From: Diadema setosum
Lineage: Eukaryota; Echinodermata; Echinoidea; Diadematoida; Diadematidae
Assembly (NCBI GenBank): GCA_033980235.1
Contig: CM067059.1
Coordinates: 13,044,600 to 13,108,599 of the forward strand
DNA: 64,000 nt
Reading direction: 5' to 3'
Below the pieces are notes generated by a model. It saw only the letters and a list, made by a program, of their open reading frames with translations. It ran no database searches and was not told where the DNA came from. Positions 35,361 to 47,295 of the stretch are shown here, one piece after another. Within the stretch, counting starts at the first letter, position 1. Each line of letters opens with the position of its first letter. Both the position numbers and the translations under genes were made by a program.

Positions 35361-37315
35361 GATAGTGTTTAACAGTTTTCAGTATCACATTCCAGCTTCT
35401 GGTTTAAGGATTACTAGTGTGACAAAGTGGGAACAGGACATATTTCAGAAAATATCAACAACAACAAAAAAAAACTTTACATTTTGAAACATCTTTGAAA
35501 GAATGATAATATGACCAATGGAAGTGAATTTTGATTCTTGAACAAACACCAACTCTAATATTCTTAATCTTAATTTCTTTACATTTCCTCCAAGAAATTT
35601 GACTTGATTAGGATAACATGATGATGGGTCATGTGGTATAATTCAATGCTTTACAGACACTCGACTGGTTATCCTGCTATATAATCAAGTATATTGATAC
35701 TACATATATATATATCTCAGTCACTTGTGCATCATAGCACAGTAATAGATTAGATATAATCACTTCAATTCCTTCATAAGCTGTTTAGATAAGGAGTGAG
35801 GAATACATCTTAAATGAACATTCCGAGTTAGAATCAGTCACAAGGAAAACCTACTTCACACATGATAGATTGGTTCCTATGCAGGAGTACACTGTATTGC
35901 TTTTTAAGGAATTAGATAAGAGTGTGGAGTTCAGGAACTTTCATAAAGTTCTACACATGGCAAATGCCCTTTGTAAGGTGCTCATTACCTGTTTGTATGT
36001 TTTTGGTTTTTGGTGTGTTTTTTTTTTTTCTTCCTTGTTAGTTTTCTTGTTTGGTTATAAGATTGGTTGGTGGCTTTTTTTCTTCTTTTTTTTTTTGAGG
36101 GAGGGGGGGGGGGCTGAAAACCATGGCTGCATGTGCAACACATAGTTCCACAGTGAAGTACAGTAAATACTGGCAGTCTATATTGTTGATGGCTACAGAT
36201 GGTATATTACACACTTCTTTGAATATGTTTCACACCAAATCCCTAGGCAGTAAAACTCAAAGGAAATTGGAGAACAGAATAGAAAGTCTTAAATTCAAGG
36301 ATAATTGAAAATACCTGCCAAATCTGTTGCAAGCAAGTCACTTTAACTTTTTTCATTAAAGCTGTATTAACTATGTGTGACTGCATTATGAGTCATTCTG
36401 AGAACATATAATTTGAACCGCAGGGCTTATAAGGTCCTCAATGGTATAATTTTCTTAAACACCAAAACAAACAGAAATTAATGACAAAATACATAGTATG
36501 CACCATAACAGCTGCCTTTGTTAAAGGTAAAGTTACCATTATATTATGAAGGAGCCACAAGCCCCAATTTGTGGTGCTGAAATTAGCCCAGGTGCTTCAA
36601 GCCTTGAAAACCGCATCATGCAAAAGTCTTAAAACTCTTCATACACTTCCCAGTTCAGTTCACAAATGCTATCAATATTCTACACAAATGCTTTACGTGG
36701 AAGTCATCTGACACGCTGAACAACTCTTATTTGATTCCCAGATCAGAAAAAATGTTTTGACTTTGGGAATGTCAGCTTATTTTGCTGCATATGTTTTTGA
36801 TGTCACTTGTTACTTAAGAAATTGCTTGCTGGAATAGGACGTGCCAGATCATTACCCAATGAAATCTCAATATCTCCCATCTGCAAAGGGTTTAACACAA
36901 CTTTGCAGGAGCAAAGACAGGCAACAACTGCTCCAGTCAACTAGGCCATGACATCATATGCCAGCCTCAAATGCTCTGGATTTGATGATATTATAACTCT
37001 ATTTAGATTCACAAAACCATCATAAAATGTTGAATTTGTGCCATTAATTTACTCACCAAACCCTCTCAGTTAGTATGAACCCTGCTGACTGCAATTACTA
37101 GCAGTATGTAATGCATTGGTCGAATACGACAACATAGGCATACTACAGGTGTGAAATCACAATGATCTCAAGATTTCAGGGAAATCATTTTTGTTCTTGT
37201 TTTTTTGTTTTGTTTTGTTTTTTATATTGCATACAGTAATGTCCAGACATGCAATTCTGCAAACAAAAAGTCAGATTTATTCAAATAAATGAATTTTGCA
37301 CCAAGTTGTTTTTAT

Positions 37316-37481
37316 CGCAACTGACTGACAAATTGTCCTACATCAACGTAAGCAAACACTAATCATTCAGTGTCTTAGTAGTAGCCGTGACAGAATTCAT
37401 CACGGCTACTACAGTACTAAAACACTGAATACTCCTTATTAATTTATGTCGATGTAGGGCAATTTGTCAATCAGTCGCAAC
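37316..37481. mobile_element. Palindromic miniature element family J
   Basis: GTTGTTTTTATCGCAACTGA and the inverted TCAGTCGCAAC bound a body with AAATTGTCCTACATC / GATGTAGGGCAATTT and GTAGCCGTGA..TCACGGCTAC. A fragment lies at 28551-28577. Confidence 0.85.
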
Positions 37482-37499
37482 AAGTCAGATTATTCTCCC

Positions 37500-38650
37500 C
37501 AAGATCTACATCTCATACAGCAGATACTTCTGTACTACAAATTCTGGGATCATGTCCTCTCCCAAGTTCACCTTTTTTGGCAGTCTGTAAGACTCTGGCT
37601 CCACTGACACTATAAATTTCCATCCGTCCACAAAATAATGAGATGCCGATATGACACTTGATAAAAAGCAAATGACTAATGCCATCAGCACATCACTTCA
37701 CGCAGTCTTTACAAATCATCTCCTCTCATTTGTCATGGTGCCATATATTACTGCTTTTTACTGCCAGCCTACATATCAGGATTGTTCTTCAAACCAAAGG
37801 CAGGTAGTCCAATATGAGTCTTTCTTTCAGTGATGCCCTCACTCCAATCTCCTGTGCTCTTCATTATTTCTCAATCCAGGGAGGACCATGCCAGCCTGCT
37901 CCTGCTACACGAGACATCAACCTCTACATTTCTCACTGACAAAGGACTGCTTTTCTCCGTGTTCTTCATAGCGTATGATTGCTCTTCAAAGTCTGTCATG
38001 GTGATGGACAAGCTCCTTGAGGTGGTTTGGAGGAACCCCTTGACCAAGTCCTTGAGGCAATCCTTGAGAACGAGTGTTCTACAGAATCGCCATCATCCAG
38101 ATGAAAACATTTCCTTCCATAAGATTGCCGCGGTGGACGACCTTGCAGTGCTGACCCGAAGATAGACACAACCATCTAAAATGCATGTCCAATGTTGACT
38201 AAATCTTTGCGTATATCCCTTGCACGGCTTCTTGAGTCACATAGTTTTCTCTGAGGGGTATATCCCTTTAATCCTTGGCATGCTACGCCCATGTTAACTT
38301 GCCTCTAATGAATAGTCACATTCATGTTCACTGGCACAAAGAGGAGTGCTAAATTCTTGTTCACTCACAATAGACACACAGTCATTGTCTATGTCTACCG
38401 ATTGATCTTGGTGGCTGGTATTGTATGCTTGATTGATTCCATTCTTTAGGCGATTCCCACGCATCTTGCTTTTATTTGTTTCCTGTAGAGAAATCTTGGC
38501 ATCAGCATCAACTCCTGTTTCTTATCCTAAATCCGCAAATAAACTCTGTCGCTGCAGAACTTACACCTTGGCACTGGCTGAAAATCCAGTGGGTTCATTA
38601 AGATCTTATGCCACCATCACATATATTTTGACATTCTTGCACCAGAGCTC
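37500..38650 (-). pseudogene. Decayed coding remnant, possibly receptor tyrosine kinase
   Basis: Reading down the minus strand in broken frames there is a fibronectin-III-like strand (VKIYVMVA then DLNEPTGFSASAKV, about 38630-38560). Then comes a clean open stretch, 38464 to 38294, with SVDIDNDCVSIVSEQEFSTP and EHECDYSLEAS, like a cytoplasmic juxtamembrane segment. A CKVVHRGNLMEGNVFI piece (about 38146-38099) recalls the HRDLAARN catalytic loop, and ESYRLPKKV (about 37600-37574) recalls the YRLPKP motif near the kinase end. The kinase N-lobe and DFG motif are not found. The order fits a receptor kinase, but each match is weak and the plus strand is also partly open, so this is a hypothesis. 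Confidence 0.27.
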
Positions 38651-39113
38651 CAAACCCTGAAACACATTTTCTACCAACCTCCTTACGTACAATTTCATCA
38701 GCGACTTTACAAATCATTAAATGATGGTAGTTACAACCCAGAGGGTATTAAAACTCCACACAACTCGTCCCTTCTCAATCGCAATGATAAAGCAGAGCCA
38801 ACATGGTCAATAAATCATGAGAGCAAAGTTACGTAGACACCGATGCCATCGCCATCTTTGCTTTATCCACACAAAGTCCAATGCTGTACACACTACTGAT
38901 CTTCCGGATCAGATATATTTCCAGTTGATTACCTTAAACACTCTTGCACTGCAATCCTTCATGCACTTAACGAAGAACCAAACTTTCCTCCAGATAGAGC
39001 AGCAGGGCGTTAGAAATCAACAAAGAAAAATGAAAGAGTAAAAAGAACCAAAGAAAAAGAATTGGATAATGCAATGTCCAGCTGATTTTGCAAACATCAT
39101 GCCCCCCTCCTCC

Positions 39114-39296
39114 TTACTTCCACCGCCCCGGCCACTGCTGGTCTTTGCTCGTGAGGGGGACGTAGACCACACCCATTAGGGTCTTCTTGGTGATCTGACC
39201 ATCCTCCTTCTTGTCATACTGCTCCAGGTTTTGGCTGGCCCCTTGAGGCCCCACTGGGATGATCAGACGACCTCCAGGTTTCAGCTGCTCTATTAA
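39114..39296 (-). CDS. PCMT1: PCMT1 last coding exon
   Basis: The acceptor (minus sense) is TTGTCTCTGCAG. It encodes residues 169-228, [18 protein letters not shown] to PGRWK, and the TAA at 39116-39114. It holds the C-terminal part of the Rossmann sheet and the EQYDKKEDG substrate-side loop. Phase 0. Confidence 0.96.
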   Translation of the reverse strand, partial: LIEQLKPGGRLIIPVGPQGASQNLEQYDKKEDGQITKKTLMGVVYVPLTSKDQQWPGRWK

Positions 39297-40630
39297 CTGC
39301 AGAGACAATTCAGGGACACAAGATGGGTACATCAATACTATTTCAAATGCAAAGCCTTGATTATTTTGTAATATAACAGCATTATAGCATTCACCCTGTC
39401 AACAGCGATGTTCACACACTTCTTTTTTCTCACCATAATGTGCAAACATTTATAAACAATCAAAGAATTCGAACAAATTTTTACAAATGCTTTGACACCT
39501 GAATTCTAATGCTGAAGGTAGTTATATCTTACCTTACATTTTTAAATATGCCATAAAATTCAGTGTTCAGACCAGTAGGCCAACTCTAACTGCAATTTTT
39601 TGTACAGTTTGGAGGTCATCGAGATGAGCTTTTCTACCCCAAACACCAAATTAGTCACTAAAATCCAGTACTCCAATGACAACCACATAATGGAAAGTTT
39701 CTTGTTTATATAGTATTCGGTAACAAATTGAGATAAGCTTCAAAAATGCATCTATCATTAGCTCACTTTCACAATAAGGAATCACATTTTCCAGGATTTT
39801 GGTTTTCTTTGAGAATCTAAGGCATTTACCAGACCCCCCATTAAAGAGAAAATGATAAATAAGCATACATATGCATTTACACACACACATATATACAAAT
39901 TTACGTACCTCCACAGTTGTACATACACATTAACATAATTACATACCTACATACATAGATACATCCAAACATACATACATCCAAACATACACACATACAT
40001 ACATATGTACATACACAGACACTTGAACATGGCTGAGATGTAAGACTTACTGCTTTCGGTAATGTAGGGGCTGCTGCACCAACATGTATGGCATCATACG
40101 GGGCACCCGGTGCATGACCCTGCCGCCCGTCTCCGACTGAGGAATAAATTGGAGGTAAACGATTGCCGGAGGTCATGTGATACCTAGCTGACCATCGCTA
40201 ACAGTCAAACTTTCATCTTTCTTTCAGGCAGTGACTCTCATTGCCATAGCAACAAGATGGAGATGCACACTAACAATCTGTCAATTCCAACTTAAAGATG
40301 TATAAACTATTTGAATAAACTTACTAACTAGTGGATTAGCTTTCTATGATGTCGAAATTAAAAATAACAGAAAAAAAAAAACCAACAAATATATTCATCC
40401 TCATCCCAAATTCATTTGAAGACTCATCAAAAGTGTTAAAAAATGATCTTGAAAAGTAAAATGAGAGCAACTCGACTGCAGCACAGAGTTGACTGGTATA
40501 CTTCAATCTTCTTACACAATCCCTTTTCACAAAATTCTGCAAAAGGTCATACATTCAGCCATTCATTTTACATTTTCTTGAAATTCATTGATCTTGACCA
40601 CTGGCTGACGTAAAGGCTAAATATTACATT

Positions 40631-40670
<40 letters not shown>

Positions 40671-43600
40671 GGGGAGGGGGTTCATAGTACAATGACCACT
40701 GACTGTAAAACAACTGTCTATTTATTTCTGCCATTCCTGCCGCATAATAACACCACTGAAAACTTCTGATTGGCATAGGATAGATACATGTTAATTAATG
40801 TCATTTTCAACCAAATTTAGTGATCTGTGATCCTTCATCTCATGATATTTTTGTTTTATCCAAGATCCAGCCAGTGATGTGATTTTTGATCGACTGATCT
40901 TAACTTGTCTCTTGAGACAGAAAAAAAAAAAACAGCCTGAAATTTTACAAAGTATCAATTTTCACAATTTCTTTAGATGTGTGGGATGAATATAAAAATG
41001 TTGACCTTGCTATAGATAAAACAGACAACTTACCTACTAGTTCAATTCTTCCTGATCTTAGTAGATCTGGATTGTCCTTTTCAATATTCTTCCTAGATTT
41101 ATCTACAAGTTCCTGGATGTGATCAATACCTACTACTTTGCCTGTAGGGCCAACCTGTGACAAAATGGACAAAGTAAATAGAAAACAAAGAAAATGATTC
41201 CTATATACCCCCTTCAAACTTCGTTTGGCGGGGGTATAATAAAGACTACTAAGATAGTATACCAATATCCATCAAAATGACAATTTAAATCTTAAAGAGC
41301 AATAGGTGGTTACGTAACATACCGGGTATTCAAATTTCATGTCATATCTTTTAAACAAAAGGTTGATCTTGACAACCAGAATGCTTGTCCGAGGCGTGTC
41401 CGACATAGCAACATATAATATAGGCAAACTGGATTCCAGCAACTAAATTTCATTTAAGATGAGCAGGTGAATGGAATAGCTTGTAGAATGAAACATCCAT
41501 AAATTTGAATACATTACGAAAATGGAATATTGTTCATGAGGCAATTTGACATACAGGAGCACTAAGGAAACTAGAGGAGGAAATTTCTGGTGAATCTTTA
41601 TTTCACTCAAACAGGATTAGTTTTACCAGGTATATATCAAGTCATCTGCTTTTCTGAACTTCAGTTGAACCATGGTTAAATTGTGATTAGCTATAATATG
41701 CAGGAGATATCTAAGCATTTACACATAATCCCCTCATACTCCTCTTTTTACTCATTCTTCCATCTTTTGAATTTTAAGTTTATATTGGAGTTCAGCAGGA
41801 CATGGAAATTTATGATTTGTCTTCCTCAATAAAGCTAATAGCAACCACATCCAACTCCAATAGATGACAAACTGTTGAAGTCATTTGAAAAATCTTTTTG
41901 TTGATGGAACCTGAATTCTGTGCCTTGCCTTTACAGATCTACAGTGTACATGGGGGTGATTTATGTTTTAGTTTAGAATTCAAGGAGATGTTATTTACCA
42001 TGAGTGCCATACAAGCGGTCAGATAGCCACTACCTGAACCTACATCGAGTGCGGTCTTGCCTGGGGCAAGGTGATCCCGTAGCAGCTCTAGAGCATGGGC
42101 ATGCTAGAAAGAACATACAATATAGTTTCAATAATAAAAGCAGGACCCTCTGAATGAATTAGTGCCAACATTGACGAGGCTACCCAGGATAAATAGATGA
42201 TATCATCATCATAACTTACATTATCTTTACCATTATCCTCATCATTGTCATCATTATCAATATCACCGTTAGCACTAAAATTACAATAGCAATCCAAATA
42301 CGACAAAAATTATCTTTATCGTCTTTATTAGTCCTACTACCATAGCTGCTACTACAAACAAATCTTACCTTTCAATTGAAGTTTCACCTCACTTCATCGA
42401 ATGGCAATCAGTATCTATGCAATTTTTGCGAAATTTTGCATCATGTCTTCTGGTGCAATCAAAAGTAAAGAAACAGCAGTGGTCACATTTGCATTTATTT
42501 GCTTTTTGCTTTGCATAATATACAATTCTTACACTATTTCACAGCTTCAAGCTCCACATCACCAGTTCAAAAGCTTCACACGTCTCAGAATAATAATGTA
42601 TAATTGAAGGTACTAGGTATTTATCAACTCTGGGCATTAAGAGTGTTGCATCAAACACTTACCATATGCGGTGCGCTTATAGTCACTGCATAACCTGAAA
42701 GAGAATGAGGCGACATAGTAGGGCAGAAAGTGTTTCAGTTATACATTCTGAGTCACTTCTCCAGAAAATCCTTACCATTCATGCATCTCAGTAAGAAATG
42801 AATAGACAAATGAATAAGAGTACCCTGCCTTTACTACAAACAGACTTCAAAGGATCTAACACTGTGGATTTTTTCTTAAATCAACTCACTAGTATCTTGT
42901 CAAACATGCTTGTTTTTTTATTTTTTTTTGTATGTGGCCAAAGAGTTTGGTAAAAAAAACAACAACCCCCCCCCCCCAAAAAAAAAAACTAACAAACAAA
43001 CAAACATGTGATATTTAAATACAAAGTCTGCATCTTGAATGCATCATCGATATGCAACTGCCACTGACTGTTTGTGATCTAGGAGTGACATACTTACACA
43101 TGACACTGAATGATAAAAGTAAGCACACGTAAGTTATTCACTGGATTTCATTCCTGATACTGTGACATTGTACTTGCCGATTACGGACTCTTCATGGATA
43201 TATCAGGCTGTTTTGTGCAATCAATCACAGACTCTTCTCACTTGTCTGTTTGGTCTGTTTCCTCCTGAAGTCAGCACAAAAACAGCAACAGCAACATTTA
43301 ACTGATACAGAAACCTTGACTTTTGGGCAGAGATTTTACTGGAATGTTTGCTGGATAGCATCCAAGTTATTGGGTGGGATGTTAAACAGAGCTACCTACC
43401 AATACTTTGAGGAGAGTCTGCATACGGGGAGTGTGTGCTGTAGTGCTTGCGATCCACATTTCTCATCGCCTTCAGCACCGACTCGGTCTTGATGATTCCA
43501 TTTTCTAGAGGATAGAACCACTGTTAAGTAAATCACTAGGAATATAAGATTATAGCTTGAAGATTTCATGATTTAGTTGAAGTCGACTCTGGGGACTCTT

Positions 43601-44698
43601 AACATTGTATTAAATGGGCATTACTACTACATTCATCATCACCACCGAACAAATTACAAATGCCGAGAAGCTCTTGGAAGATTATTGTCAAAGGGAAAAG
43701 TGATTTACATGAGACCCTATCATACAATAATGAAATGTGTCATCTGAAACTATCCAGTTGTGTTCATCAAAACACACAATGGAAAAAAAAAAGAAGAAAA
43801 GAAATAGGATCTACATCAGCATCACTTTACGAAGTTTGGATCATTGTCATTAAGTTTCATACCCCGCTAATTTACATAATGCCATGGACATCAACTACAA
43901 GGCCAGATATGGTTTGTACAATAAGTTGCTTGAAGTGTACTGGAGAATAGGTAGAACCCTCGACCTATAGTCTATGTATATGCATGGGCTATGATACCTC
44001 ATTAGAGATCATGTCTAGATCTAGTAATTTACTGCACACGACTGGTAGGGAAGATTCTGCTGTCTACCCCGACAGTTTGTAGTCGGCATGCAGCCACAGA
44101 CCGAGATTCACTCTTGTATCTGATTTCATAAGTGCAACGTCTTACATAAAATGGAATACACCTACATGTTCATTATTCTGCCTTTCGTATTTTGCCTTTG
44201 TTAGATTACATCGAGATTTGACATAATTAGAGTCTAGGATTTTTTCATTAAACGTTTATTTCTGTCCATCACAACATTCACTAACACCAACTTGCATGAA
44301 TGGGACTATCATAATTGGTGGGGTCGCTCAGGTTGAGCCATAATTTCCCGGTAGTGCAGTATCAGCATCTATATGGAAGGCATGTTAGATCAGTGACGGA
44401 TTTAGGAGCTCGACTCCGTCACCTCGAGAGCTCGTTACTTACCGTGAAGCCTCGTAATGAGTTCCTCGTGCGATTCGCCGCTCGATCTCCACGCCATTTC
44501 AGCTCGATGTAGATACCGCGCCCCTGCGGCCCCCATAGGTTCACATGTGCCGTCCTGTCCGTAGCTGCCGCTTTCACAGTATTCACCCCCTACGTCAACA
44601 TCGGCAGCCCGATGATCTTCTCCGACAGCACACCTTGTAAGGCAGACAAGAACAATTATGAAGAAAGTCTGTTTGGCAACAGATTTAAATCCCGACAT
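39114..44698 (-). CDS. PCMT1: Protein-L-isoaspartate O-methyltransferase gene, 7 coding exons
   Basis: Seven exons with canonical splice sites join in frame to a 228-residue protein counted from the MAWRSSGES start (the vertebrate short form is 227). The enzyme transfers methyl from S-adenosylmethionine to L-isoaspartyl residues, starting repair of damaged proteins, mainly in the cytosol. Visible landmarks are the family signature TISAPHMHA (58-66), SAM motif [12 protein letters not shown] (82-92), [11 protein letters not shown] (106-116), VVGDGRQG (139-146), [10 protein letters not shown] (154-163), [12 protein letters not shown] (173-184) and the C-terminal [14 protein letters not shown] (210-223). 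It ends RWK without an RDEL-type tail. An in-frame ATG at 44698 would add 67 residues with a hydrophobic leader. The gene is convergent with the ankyrin gene, about 8 kb away. Confidence 0.96.
39651..40050 (+). repeat. Intron with CATACATA-type simple repeat
   Basis: An ACATACATACAT-rich tract at about 39925-40015 lies in the last PCMT1 intron. Nothing else is recognisable. Confidence 0.7.
40051..40136 (-). CDS. PCMT1: PCMT1 coding exon 6
   Basis: It encodes the end of VVGDGRQG, then [17 protein letters not shown] (motif II region). The acceptor is TTCCTCAG and the donor GCA|GTAAGT, with phase 1 in and 0 out. Confidence 0.96.
40635..40668 (+). repeat. (CT)n microsatellite
   Basis: A run of about 17 CT units is followed by a G-rich tract, in a PCMT1 intron. 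Confidence 0.95.
41034..41154 (-). CDS. PCMT1: PCMT1 coding exon 5
   Basis: It encodes [20 protein letters not shown], then [20 protein letters not shown]. The acidic end of the second strand (GID) contacts the SAM ribose in this family. The acceptor is TGTCACAG and the donor GTAG|GTAAGT, phase 1. Confidence 0.96.
41999..42103 (-). CDS. PCMT1: PCMT1 coding exon 4 (SAM motif I)
   Basis: It encodes [20 protein letters not shown] and [15 protein letters not shown], including the glycine-rich SAM-binding loop. The acceptor is TTCTTTCTAG and the donor ATG|GTAAAT, phase 0 on both sides. Confidence 0.96.
42663..42694 (-). CDS. PCMT1: PCMT1 coding exon 3 (32-bp micro-exon)
   Basis: This tiny exon encodes [11 protein letters not shown], with the family-defining SAPHM substrate/SAM loop. 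It is flanked by TTCTCTTTCAG and ATG|GTAAGT. The join IG-YAV fits the vertebrate protein residue for residue in position. Confidence 0.94.
43400..43504 (-). CDS. PCMT1: PCMT1 coding exon 2
   Basis: It encodes [20 protein letters not shown], then [14 protein letters not shown], the N-terminal helical cap that covers the substrate. The acceptor is ATCCTCTAG and the donor ATTG|GTAGGT, phase 1. Confidence 0.96.
44443..44497 (-). CDS. PCMT1: PCMT1 coding exon 1 (short-form start)
   Basis: ATG at 44497-44495 starts [18 protein letters not shown], matching the vertebrate MAWKSGGASHSEL start. The donor is CACG|GTAAGT. This is the start expected for the cytosolic enzyme. Confidence 0.93.
44498..44698 (-). 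CDS. PCMT1: PCMT1 possible N-terminal extension (long form)
   Basis: An upstream ATG at 44698-44696 is in frame with no stop. The extra 67 residues begin [10 protein letters not shown], followed by a hydrophobic [10 protein letters not shown] and a TRCAVGED segment, shaped like a cleavable signal peptide, then an acidic and Cys-containing stretch. A long human isoform also has a hydrophobic segment just before MAWKSGG. Which ATG is used cannot be decided here. Confidence 0.5.
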
Positions 44699-44975
44699 TA
44701 GGAACACGATTCCACGTCACCCACTTTTAGTTATGACCCAATTATGATACCGTTATATATTAACATGACACTACAGAGGCGACTCAGTTCCCAAAAAATA
44801 TGCGCCCTCAGAAATTGTTGAGCAACATTCAGTCGACATCACCACCAACTTTGAACGTAATTTTTTTAGTGATCTATCACATCGCGCTGCACCGAGGGTG
44901 GTTGGCTTCCAGCAAAGAACATAAACGCGTAGCACCAGGCAAATCAAGGACAATACAAAAAGAAGAAAAGAAAAG

Positions 44976-45079
<104 letters not shown>

Positions 45080-45334
45080 GAAGAAATTAGCAAAAGCGAA
45101 AACTATTATTCTTACCCGGATGAAATACGAATGAGATAAAGGACTTAAACTCATTAATCTCCTACAAAATTAAAGTCCAACAAGCCAGAGGTCACTAGCG
45201 AAACGATAGGCTATACCGACACAGGGGATTCGGAAAAAAAAGAAGAAAAAAAAAAAATAGGGATGCACAGGTCACGCACTCTATAAATTGGCTCGCGGTT
45301 GTTTCCCCCGAGGGATGGTCTGGGGGATTCCCCT

Positions 45335-45367
45335 CCTGCCCTGCCCTGCCCTGCCCTGCCCTGCCCT
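45335..45367 (+). repeat. (CCCTG)n pentanucleotide repeat
   Basis: Six CCTGC-type units lie in a C-rich stretch. Confidence 0.9.
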
Positions 45368-46042
45368 CCCCCTCCCCTCCTCCAAAGCTCCTCCTATGGA
45401 AAGTAAAAGGCGCGGGGGAAGGGGTGCCATGGAAATAGCCTAAAACTGATTTCTTTTTAATTGTACATAGCATGTAACCTCGCGTCAGGTTAATGCTGAA
45501 GTCCCGAGTGGTAGAAGGAAAAAAAAAAAAAGAATAATGTGCGACCCACAACGGCACCTTTCACGGTTAGTTTAAAATGGACATTAATTCGCTTGCCTGA
45601 TTCTGTAATTTGAACAAAATGATGTGAACTCCCGTTAAACTAAAGTCATACATAGTCCTACAATATCGTAGGGCCCTATACTCGCACATACACAACAACG
45701 ACGACGACAACGACAAATCAAAACAAATTTCATATGTTTTCACGAAACAGTGGAGGCAGCATAATAATATATATTGTCTATTTTATGCAAAAATAAATGA
45801 ATAAAGATGATTATGCATGTCATGGGCATATTGGATGTCATACTGTACTTTTTTCCTACTAAATTATAATCATCAATTGTAATTTTGCAATTAATGACAT
45901 GTCATTGCATGAATATTGCAACTTAGAATAGGATAGTTTGATGATGTAAATGCTGACCCTTTTAGATTTATTGTAACAGAAGAAATTTTCAAATTGGTGC
46001 TGTCTGTGCATTAAAGTCACTATGCAGGAACACAAAGGGGGT

Positions 46043-46825
46043 TTTCACACTGAAGACATATTACAAGCATTGTATGTAAGAAATGTCAATGGAGGTATAG
46101 GAAAGGAAAAGAAGTACATGGGTGTGGAGGGGAGAGAACAAAATATCCAAAGGTTGGATATTAAAAAAAAAAACACAATAAAAACATGAGAATTGCATCG
46201 AGTATATAGTAGTGCTTTTCTGATATTAAAGCAGTTCATTACAAATATGCTCAACCCCCTTTCTAAGTGCAAAAAAAAAAAAAGAGTTGTTCATCATGAT
46301 CATCATCATTATCAACAACAACAACAAATAAGAACAACCACAAAATTATTCAACTTATATTTTTGTAGTATGAGCGTGACAATTTTGTTTCAACCTAGTG
46401 CAGGAAATTAACATGTAATGGTTAAAAAGGTTTTTTTTTTTCACACTGAAGACGTAATACAAGCATTGTATGTAAGAAATGTCAATGGAGGTATAGGAAA
46501 GGAAGACAAGAACATGGGTGTAAAGGGAGAGAATAAAATATCCAAGCGGAATATAAAAAAAAAAACGGAAACATGAGAATCGCATCGAATATAGTGCTTT
46601 CCTGATACTAGTATAGCAGTTCATTACAAGTATGCTCAAGACCCTTTAAGTGCAAAAATAAAAAGAGTTGTTCGTCAACATCATCATCATCACCATCAAC
46701 AACAACAATAATAATAATAACAACAACAACAACAACCACAAAATTATTCTACATAATTATAGTATGACAATAGCATGACAATTTTGTTTCAACCTAGCGC
46801 AGGAAATCATAATGGTTAAAAAGGG
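46043..46825 (+). repeat. Tandem duplication, two units of about 390 bp
   Basis: Both units start TCACACTGAAGAC and share GTCAATGGAGGTATAGGAAA, GAGTTGTTC, (CAA)n and TTTTGTTTCAACCTAG. Unit 2 begins near 46440. Confidence 0.88.
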
Positions 46826-47089
46826 GGGGAGGGCACTTTCAGATCATAAGTAGGATTGAAAGCCTGCTTATATTCAAAACATACAATTAAACTAACAAAC
46901 CGAAATTCGCAGCGGAAATTATAGTATGTTTATTTTGAATTAAACAACTCAAAAACAAATATCAATTCTCGCCCTATGGTTTGGCTTGTTCCAGTCTCTG
47001 CAGTGCACGCCCCCCTTTTTTTTTCCAGTGGGAAGGGAGGATGAAACTGTTAATTGGTCACTCATTAGTTTGTTTGCGTGTTTGTTTGT

Positions 47090-47295
47090 TTTATTCTCCT
47101 TCCCCATCTCGGAATATCGCTCTTGAACAAGATCTGATTTGTATATGGTAACCTAATGTTCTGCCTTTTTCGTTCTTTTTTACAATTCCTATACACTGTT
47201 CAGTGATTGTGTTATTCTAATCAAGTTAATTGTTGTAAATAGTGTGATTCTGTATAATTTTTTTTCAATAAAACATAAATTAAAAAAAAAACAAA
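47090..47295 (+). other. Possible retroposed 3' end (poly(A) signal and A-tail)
   Basis: AATAAA at about 47267 is followed closely by an A-rich tail at 47281-47290 and CAAACAAACAAAC. The upstream 180 bp has no repeat match elsewhere in the window. It could be the 3' end of a degraded retroelement or mRNA copy. Confidence 0.3.

Larger units (their letters stand above)
30990..37315. other. Region between the ankyrin and PCMT1 genes: repeats and AT-rich DNA
   Basis: It includes the presumed 3' UTR of the ankyrin gene and elements I, A3, E2, M and N listed separately. Simple repeats include (AAT/CAT)n. I find no convincing exon. Confidence 0.6.

Noticed and set aside
37830..38165. 111-codon plus-strand frame
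   Set aside because: No recognisable family and no splice partners; the opposite strand has slightly better, though weak, coding hints.
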